Shown here: piece after piece, positions 1 to 4,440 of the stretch
Numbering within the stretch: the stretch's first letter is position 1
How the letters are laid out: every line of letters begins with the position of its first letter
Source of the DNA: Deltaproteobacteria bacterium
Lineage (GTDB): Bacteria > Desulfobacterota > Desulfobacteria > Desulfobacterales > Desulfobacteraceae
DNA length: 6,309 nucleotides
Direction of reading: 5' to 3'
Assembly (NCBI GenBank): GCA_003647385.1
Contig: QMMT01000135.1
Location: 1-6,309 of the forward strand
Position numbers and translations under genes: made by a program
The notes under the pieces: generated by a model
Told to the model about the DNA's origin: nothing
The model's input: only the letters and a program-made list of their open reading frames with translations
The model's database searches: none

Positions 1-752
1 GTATAGGGATGGACCGGATGCTTCACTACCTGATCCGTTGATCCGTATTCAATGATTTTACCGGCATACATAACCGCTATTTTTTCAGTGACCTGGGACA
101 CAACGCCTAAATCATGGGTAATTAATATCAACGCCATATTATCTGACTTGCACAATTCCTGTAACAGATCCATGATTTCAGCCTGGATGGTTACATCCAG
201 GGCTGTTGTGGGTTCATCAGCTATAATAATGGCAGGATCGGTCAAAAGAGAAATCGCGATAATAATTCTCTGGCGCATCCCGCCGGACAGCTCGTGGGGA
301 TACTGTTCAAGCCGTTGTTCCGGTGATGGAATATGAACTTTTTTTAATTTTTCCAATGCAATTTTCCGGGCACCTGCTTTTGAAATTTTCCTGTGGGCCT
401 GAACAGTTTCAATCATCTGAAAGCCGACGGTAAAAACAGGGTTCAATGTCATCATTGGATCCTGAAAAATCATACTGATCCTGTCCCCACGAATTTTACG
501 CATCTGTTCGTCTGAATAGGTACTTATTTTATTTCCTTCAAAGCGGATGTTTCCCCTGGAAATATATCCGGGCTTGCTGATCAGATTGATGATGGAAAAA
601 CCGGTTACGGATTTACCTGCCCCACTCTCACCGACAAGGCCAAGTCTTTCACCCCTGTCCAGGGTAAAACTTACGCCGTCAATGGCGGTGATATCACCAA
701 ATCTTAAGGCAAATTTAACTTCAAGATCACGAACTTCTAAAAGGTGAGACAT
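1..752 (-). CDS. dppD: Dpp/Opp-type peptide ABC transporter ATP-binding protein (DppD-like), 3' end outside window
   Basis: This is the cytoplasmic ATPase that powers import of peptides or similar solutes through the two permeases encoded just upstream. The frame opens at an ATG (MSHLLEVRDLEV) and stays open for 250 codons to the window edge. All ABC signatures are present: Walker A GESGAGKS at residues 41-48, Q-loop FQDP at 96-99, signature LSGGMRQR at 155-162, Walker B IIIADE at 175-180 followed by the D-loop region PTTALD, and the switch histidine in THDLGV (His213). The last visible codons read HPVHPY, which is the start of the C-terminal oligopeptide-transporter (HPY) region, so roughly 70-80 residues are missing compared with the usual ~320-330. 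It starts 9 bases after the stop of the second permease, as expected within one operon. There is only a weak purine-rich ribosome site (AAAGGA about 12 bases upstream). A second ATPase (DppF-like) would normally follow beyond the left edge. The family is certain; the substrate is not. Confidence 0.93.
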   Translation of the reverse strand, partial: MSHLLEVRDLEVKFALRFGDITAIDGVSFTLDRGERLGLVGESGAGKSVTGFSIINLISKPGYISRGNIRFEGNKISTYSDEQMRKIRGDRISMIFQDPMMTLNPVFTVGFQMIETVQAHRKISKAGARKIALEKLKKVHIPSPEQRLEQYPHELSGGMRQRIIIAISLLTDPAIIIADEPTTALDVTIQAEIMDLLQELCKSDNMALILITHDLGVVSQVTEKIAVMYAGKIIEYGSTDQVVKHPVHPY

Positions 753-761
753 CTTCAAATA

Positions 762-1679
762 CTATCCTTTATAAAGTTTTGGATTGAGGACATCCCTGAG
801 CCAGTCACCCAGTAGATTTATCACAAGGACAAACAAAATAAGCCAGATACCGGGGAAAATAGTTATCCACCAGGATCCTGAAAAGATAAAGTCAAACCCT
901 GCCTGAATAAGGGAACCCAGGGACGGCTTGGTCACCGGCATTCCAAACCCCAGAAAAGAAAGTGCGGCTTCACTCATGACGGCATTGGCAAATTGAATCG
1001 TCGAAATAACCATTAATGATGTCAGAGAATTGGGCAGTACGTGCCGGATCATTATAGTGGGCCTGGACAAACCAATGACACGGGCAGCCTCAACATATTC
1101 CTTGTTTACCTCACCCATAACAGATGCCCGGATGGTTCTGGCATACATGGGCCATTCAGCAAGCCCTATAATGATAATCAAGAGAGGGACTGCCAGTCTT
1201 TCATAACTTCCGATCCCATAGACCACCTGAAAGATTGCGCTGATAAAGATTGCCAGCATAAGATAGGGAAACGAAAACTGAATATCCGCTATTCGCATGA
1301 GAACGGCATCGGTTTTTCCGCCGATGTATCCGGCTGTAAGGCCGACGAGTATGCCTAAGCCTGCCTGCAGGGAAACCGCCCCCACTGCTATAAGGATTGA
1401 TGTTCTAAGGCCATATAACATAGTAGAGAGCATATCTCTTCCCATGTTGTCGGTTCCCAGGATAAATCTGGACTCTCCTTCTTCGATCCACATGGGAGGA
1501 ATCTCAGAATCCATGATATCTATATTGTTAGCATCATATGGATTCATGGGAGCAATCCAGGGTGCTGTCAGGGCCAGAATAAGCAAAATTACCAGGATAA
1601 TAAAACTTACAATAGCAACCTTGTCACGCTTAAAACTATATAAAAAATAGGAGTCCTTAAATTTTTGTAACTTTGTCAT
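762..1679 (-). CDS. dppC: Dpp/Opp-type peptide ABC transporter permease (DppC-like)
   Basis: This is the second inner-membrane permease of the importer, 305 residues, a normal length for DppC/OppC. A basic cytoplasmic N-terminus (KFKDSYFLYSFKRDK) precedes a first membrane segment at about residues 21-43. The periplasmic-side motif LGTDNMGRD at 74-82 is the hallmark of the OppC/DppC N-terminal region. Further hydrophobic segments lie at about 93-120, 135-155, 162-177, 220-245 and 272-292. The EAA loop that contacts the ATPase is EYVEAARVIGLS, about residues 194-205, and is followed by HVLPN. The start is placed at the ATG because the stop of the upstream permease is only 4 bases before it, and the N-terminus aligns with the family pattern. 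A possible ribosome site, AGGGA, lies about 12 bases upstream inside the end of the preceding gene, so translation is probably coupled. Substrate specificity cannot be read from a permease of this type. Confidence 0.95.
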   Translation of the reverse strand: MTKLQKFKDSYFLYSFKRDKVAIVSFIILVILLILALTAPWIAPMNPYDANNIDIMDSEIPPMWIEEGESRFILGTDNMGRDMLSTMLYGLRTSILIAVGAVSLQAGLGILVGLTAGYIGGKTDAVLMRIADIQFSFPYLMLAIFISAIFQVVYGIGSYERLAVPLLIIIIGLAEWPMYARTIRASVMGEVNKEYVEAARVIGLSRPTIMIRHVLPNSLTSLMVISTIQFANAVMSEAALSFLGFGMPVTKPSLGSLIQAGFDFIFSGSWWITIFPGIWLILFVLVINLLGDWLRDVLNPKLYKG

Positions 1680-1683
1680 GGTA

Positions 1684-2667
1684 TCATCTGGTCCCTGCTA
1701 TCCTGATGGTGGGATTGATAAACCCATACATAATATCCACCACCGTATTTACAAATACAAATACAGCTGCAACAATAACCAGATAGGCAATCAAAAGGGA
1801 AATGTCTGACCGCTGAACAGAGTCAAGAAACATAAATCCCATTCCCTGCCATTGGAATACTGTTTCGGTCAGGATGGTGAAGGCAAACATGATACCGACC
1901 TGTATCCCAAAAACCGTTACAACAGGAAGCAAAGTATTTTTAAAGGCATGCACAAGCCAGATCCGCATGGGAGAAAGTCCTTTTGCTTTGGCATATTTTA
2001 TATATTCTGTTTCAAGGACCTCCATCATCTCTGATCTGATGAGGCGGATAAACAGAGGCAGCATTATGGAAGCCAGTGATACACATGGAAGGATAAGATG
2101 TTTCAGTCCGTCAATGGTGAGCATCCCGGACTGCCAATAGCCATTTCCAAACAGATCAACGGTTTCACCGCGCCCATAGGATGGAAGGATCTGCCAGGTG
2201 ACTGCAAAAAGATAAATAAACATGATGGCGGTTAAAAAGACCGGTATTGAAACACCAAGCGTGGAAAAACCCATTGTAAACCGGGAAAGCATACTTCTGG
2301 GTTTTAGTGCACAATAAACCCCTAGCGGCAGGGAAACCAGAATGACAATCAATGCCGCACCGATGACCAGTTCAATGGTTGCCGGCGCATGTTTTAATAT
2401 CACTTCAAGTGTGGGTTTCCTGTAGATAAAAGATGTCCCAAGATCACCCTGAAGCGCATTTTTTAAGAATCTTCCATACTGTACCCAAAAAGGATCATTT
2501 AACCCTAACTTTTCCGCCATCTGGGCTCTTTCCTTTGGCGTAACCCTCTCTCCTACAAGGTCACGAACCGGGTCACCCATACTGTTTTTAATGGAAAATC
2601 CCACCAGGCTTATCACCAGCATGACCAAAATGGCCTGGATAACTCTTCTTATAATGAATGCAAACAT
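1684..2667 (-). CDS. dppB: Dpp/Opp-type peptide ABC transporter permease (DppB-like)
   Basis: This is the first inner-membrane permease of the importer, 327 residues, close to the usual 306-340 of DppB/OppB. The N-terminus MFAFIIRRVIQAILVMLVIS is the classic DppB opening with its first membrane helix, which supports this ATG even though the region before it (TAAGATAAATTT) contains only a poor ribosome binding site. The soluble segment after helix 1 holds GDP and the conserved LGLNDPFWVQYGRFLKN stretch, then GDLGTSF at about 74-80. Membrane segments follow at about 98-120, 133-156, 188-210, 245-268 and 290-312. The EAA loop that docks on the ATPase reads EYIKYAKAKGLS at 221-232. The gene lies between a strong hairpin that separates it from the binding-protein gene and the dppC-like gene 4 bases downstream. 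The weak ribosome site together with that hairpin suggests it is made at a much lower level than the binding protein (inference). Confidence 0.95.
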   Translation of the reverse strand: MFAFIIRRVIQAILVMLVISLVGFSIKNSMGDPVRDLVGERVTPKERAQMAEKLGLNDPFWVQYGRFLKNALQGDLGTSFIYRKPTLEVILKHAPATIELVIGAALIVILVSLPLGVYCALKPRSMLSRFTMGFSTLGVSIPVFLTAIMFIYLFAVTWQILPSYGRGETVDLFGNGYWQSGMLTIDGLKHLILPCVSLASIMLPLFIRLIRSEMMEVLETEYIKYAKAKGLSPMRIWLVHAFKNTLLPVVTVFGIQVGIMFAFTILTETVFQWQGMGFMFLDSVQRSDISLLIAYLVIVAAVFVFVNTVVDIMYGFINPTIRIAGTR

Positions 2668-2699
2668 AAATTTATCTTAAATTTTGTAAAGATTGGACA

Positions 2700-2732
2700 T
2701 CCGGGAGCCCTTTTACAACAAGAGCTCCCGGA
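2700..2732 (-). other. Strong intercistronic hairpin between binding-protein gene and permease gene
   Basis: Read on the minus strand, TCCGGGAGCTCTT and AAGGGCTCCCGGA pair over 13 positions around a 7-base loop, with a single G-U wobble. That wobble would be an A-C mismatch in plus-strand RNA, so the hairpin is built for the operon's transcript. It lies 20 bases after the stop of the binding-protein gene and about 32 bases before the permease start. No run of T follows the second arm (the next bases are TGTCCAATC), so it does not look like a full intrinsic terminator. Comparable hairpins after binding-protein genes protect the upstream mRNA from 3' exonucleases and keep the binding protein in excess over its permeases. 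That role here is inferred. Confidence 0.8.
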
Positions 2733-2752
2733 CATATATTAGCGTTATTTAG

Positions 2753-4303
2753 TTATTTAACTACAAGATCTCCAAAATAGGGAAAATTCATAGAGTTTAA
2801 GATAGGTTTAACATTAAAGTTATCATTGGCACCATAGGCATGATTCTGCCAGTGGTAAGGAACGAAGGCTGCATCGTCATAGAGAATCTGCTCAATTTCC
2901 TGAAGCATTTTAGCTCTCTTGTCAAGATCAATCTCAGACTGGGCAGCAATGGTCAGTTCATCAACCTTTGGGTTGCAATAACCGCTGTTATACTGACCAA
3001 ATCCAGTATCTTTATTGGGGCACATCACGAGGAATTCAGAAAAGTTACCCGAATCCTCTGTATCGGAATGCCAGCCGATCATCATCATATCCGCAGCTCT
3101 TGCATCAAATTGATCCCAGTACTGAGCTTTTGGCATGGTTTTAAGGTTAACCTTTATGCCTATTTTTGCCAACATCTGGGCACTGGCTTCAGCAATTTTT
3201 GCATCATTCACATAACGGTTGTTTGGTGCCATCATGGTAATTTCAAACCCTTTTTCATATCCTGCTTCTTTCATAAGCGCTTTGGCTTTATCAAGATCAT
3301 ATCTGGGTAAGAGGCTGGCTTTGTATCCAGCATAGCCCGGAGGGCTCTGCTGGCCAGCGACTTCTACCGTTCCTTTCATGATCTTTTGAACGATACCGCC
3401 ATTGTTAATGGCATACACAACGGCATTACGAACACGAGCATCCTTGAACGCATCAAGTCTGTTCGGGTTCATCTGAAAAGTGATGATCCGACCGCCATTA
3501 ACAGTGACGAGCCCGGTTTTTGAATTAGAATCAACTCTTTTATAATCCTGGGGTGGAACCTGGTCAATCACATCAACATCTCCGGAGAGAAGGGCTGCAA
3601 CTCTTGTGGCATTTTCTTTAATCGGTGTAAGAATAAACGTATCTACATTACCTTTTGAATTTTTATCCCAGTAGTCATTAAACCGTTTAAATACGGTTTT
3701 TACACCCTGCTCATAACTTTCAACAACAAACACGCCTGTTCCGGATTCATTATCATTGGCAAAGGTATGGGTGGTTTTAACACAGGCATCTTTCGGCTGA
3801 CCATTCTCATCGGTTCCTGTATAAAACTCAGAGTCCATGGCAAAAAAGTAGGTTGCCATGTTGAGAAGAAGTGCATAGGGTTTTGTTGTAACAATATCAA
3901 CCGTATAATCATCAATAATCCCAACACCGACGAAGGGTTCAAGAAGACCTTTGAAATCAACACTTTTTTTCATGCGGTCAAATGACCATTTTACATCTTT
4001 TGCGGTAAAGGTGTTACCGCTGTGAAACTTGACACCTTCTCTTAGATAAAAACGAACTCTATATTCGTTAATTCTTTCCCACTTTGTCGCTAAACGGGGT
4101 TCAAATTTACCATCCTGGGTCCAGCGTACAAGTGGATCAAATACCCAGTGAGAAAGCTGAAGCATACCGCCGGAAAGCTGCACCTGTGGATCAAGGGATA
4201 CAGGATCTGCAGCAAACCCTACTTTTAAAGTCTTTGCGCCTGCTGAAAAAGCAAACGATAGAACTAAAAACAAACTTAACCCAACTAAAATAATTTTTTT
4301 CAT
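2753..4303 (-). CDS. dppA: Family 5 extracytoplasmic solute-binding protein of a peptide ABC importer (DppA-like)
   Basis: This is the periplasmic receptor that captures the ligand and delivers it to the permeases. The second ATG is chosen as start (516 residues), because GGAGG lies 5 bases before it and the protein then opens with a textbook signal peptide: MKK, a hydrophobic core, and a likely cleavage after AGA at residue 23. There is no lipobox cysteine, so the mature protein should be soluble. Family marks include DPVSLDPQ near residue 34, LREGVKFHSGNTFTAKDVKWSFDRM at about 87-111 (shown as family landmarks), GTG before the VVESYEQG stretch near 188, and the RYDLDKAKALMKEAGY segment at about 334-349. 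The segment GWHSDTEDSGNF (about 410-421) aligns with WCADY of OppA and WTGDNGDPDNF of DppA. The aspartate that binds the peptide's free amino group in those proteins is kept as Asp414. This favours an amino-bearing ligand such as a small peptide or amino acid. The exact ligand is unknown, and nickel, haem or sugar ligands occur in this family. Confidence 0.93.
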   Translation of the reverse strand: MKKIILVGLSLFLVLSFAFSAGAKTLKVGFAADPVSLDPQVQLSGGMLQLSHWVFDPLVRWTQDGKFEPRLATKWERINEYRVRFYLREGVKFHSGNTFTAKDVKWSFDRMKKSVDFKGLLEPFVGVGIIDDYTVDIVTTKPYALLLNMATYFFAMDSEFYTGTDENGQPKDACVKTTHTFANDNESGTGVFVVESYEQGVKTVFKRFNDYWDKNSKGNVDTFILTPIKENATRVAALLSGDVDVIDQVPPQDYKRVDSNSKTGLVTVNGGRIITFQMNPNRLDAFKDARVRNAVVYAINNGGIVQKIMKGTVEVAGQQSPPGYAGYKASLLPRYDLDKAKALMKEAGYEKGFEITMMAPNNRYVNDAKIAEASAQMLAKIGIKVNLKTMPKAQYWDQFDARAADMMMIGWHSDTEDSGNFSEFLVMCPNKDTGFGQYNSGYCNPKVDELTIAAQSEIDLDKRAKMLQEIEQILYDDAAFVPYHWQNHAYGANDNFNVKPILNSMNFPYFGDLVVK

Positions 4304-4307
4304 TCTA

Positions 4308-4313
4308 CCCTCC
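4308..4313 (-). promoter_or_regulatory. Ribosome binding site that sets the binding-protein start
   Basis: Minus-strand GGAGGG lies directly upstream of the ATG at 4303, with 5 bases between GGAGG and the start codon. It overlaps another in-frame ATG at 4315 that has no purine-rich site of its own, so the downstream ATG is preferred. Confidence 0.85.
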
Positions 4314-4314
4314 A

Positions 4315-4353
4315 TTATAATAATTTTGCCAAAATGATTATCAACAAAACCAT
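4315..4353 (-). CDS. Putative 12-residue hydrophobic leader peptide upstream of the importer genes
   Basis: A short minus-strand ORF reads MVLLIIILAKLL and then TAA. It is preceded by a very strong ribosome site, GGGGAGG, with exactly 5 bases between that site and the ATG. Its stop overlaps the upstream in-frame ATG of the binding-protein gene (TAATG), and it ends 11 bases before the preferred start. This is the arrangement expected of a translated leader or coupling peptide. Nine of twelve residues are Val, Leu or Ile, with no proline codon, so it does not look like a simple hydroxyproline or proline attenuator. Against it: the coding stretch coincides with an AT-rich palindrome, which alone could generate the repetitive hydrophobic codons, and no attenuator hairpin with a T-tract follows. 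I do not recognise it as a known peptide. Confidence 0.4.
   Translation of the reverse strand: MVLLIIILAKLL
4317..4341. repeat. 25-bp imperfect palindrome, candidate operator
   Basis: The arms ATAATAATTTTG (4317-4328) and CAAAATGATTAT (4330-4341) are inverted copies of each other at 11 of 12 positions, around the single base at 4329. The palindrome lies between the promoter candidate and the start of the binding-protein gene, a position where a dimeric repressor could block transcription or translation. The inner core ATTTTG-C-CAAAAT is perfect. It is AT-rich, so chance has to be considered. I do not match it to a specific regulator family. Confidence 0.5.
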
Positions 4354-4358
4354 TCTGA

Positions 4359-4365
4359 CCTCCCC
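4359..4365 (-). promoter_or_regulatory. Strong ribosome binding site with no large gene behind it
   Basis: Minus-strand GGGGAGG sits 5 bases before an ATG at 4353. It is the strongest Shine-Dalgarno match in the window, yet it serves only a 12-codon ORF. It begins about one base after the transcription start predicted from the promoter candidate next to it, so the mRNA would carry it at its extreme 5' end. Confidence 0.55.
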
Positions 4366-4372
4366 AAAAAAT

Positions 4373-4401
4373 ATTACATCCTTAACCTGAATCTCTATCA
4401 A
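4373..4401 (-). promoter_or_regulatory. Candidate sigma-70-type promoter for the importer operon
   Basis: On the minus strand a -35 box TTGATA (4396-4401, 5 of 6 to TTGACA) is followed after exactly 17 bases by a -10 box TGTAAT (4373-4378, 5 of 6 to TATAAT). The predicted start of transcription is near 4366, giving a leader of about 63 bases before the binding-protein ATG. A weaker alternative just upstream pairs TTGACC (4415-4420) with TAGAGA (4392-4397), only 3 of 6 for the -10. An internal promoter here would allow the importer to be expressed apart from the enzyme gene, although the absence of a terminator after that gene means read-through is also likely. Confidence 0.55.
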
Positions 4402-4413
4402 ATACTGCCTGAA
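4386..4413. repeat. Direct repeat of CCTGAA with 22-bp period around the promoter -35 box
   Basis: CCTGAA occurs at 4386-4391 and again at 4408-4413, i.e. TTCAGG twice on the coding strand. The period of 22 bases is about two helical turns. One copy lies in the spacer of the promoter candidate and the other just upstream of its -35 box, a layout that would suit binding of a regulator to one face of the DNA. Six-base repeats can arise by chance, so this is weak on its own. Confidence 0.3.
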
Positions 4414-4440
4414 GGGTCAAGGAACTTATAACCTTTCTAT

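Noticed and set aside
52..747. Plus-strand open frames opposite the ATPase
   Set aside because: The minus strand here encodes every ABC ATPase motif in one uninterrupted frame, so the plus-strand frames are shadows.
1041..1650. Two overlapping plus-strand open frames of 105 and 117 codons opposite the dppC-like gene
   Set aside because: Both are shadows of the permease in other frames. Neither has a convincing ribosome site or a sensible protein composition.
2840..3310. 156-codon open frame on the plus strand opposite the binding-protein gene
   Set aside because: It is antisense to a clear family 5 binding protein, shows no recognisable domain, and its open length follows from the codon use of the gene beneath it.
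4313..4315. Upstream ATG as the start of the binding-protein gene
   Set aside because: It has no ribosome site of its own and would put MEGR before the signal peptide. The ATG at 4303 has GGAGG at ideal spacing.
4333..4351. Fur box
   Set aside because: Only the central TGATAATCATT matches the consensus well. By hand count 13 of 19 positions agree, and the peptide importer gives no iron-related reason.
4421..4440. Terminator after the glycyl radical enzyme gene
   Set aside because: The sequence after the stop contains no GC-rich stem followed by T residues, only a weak AAGG/CCTT pairing.
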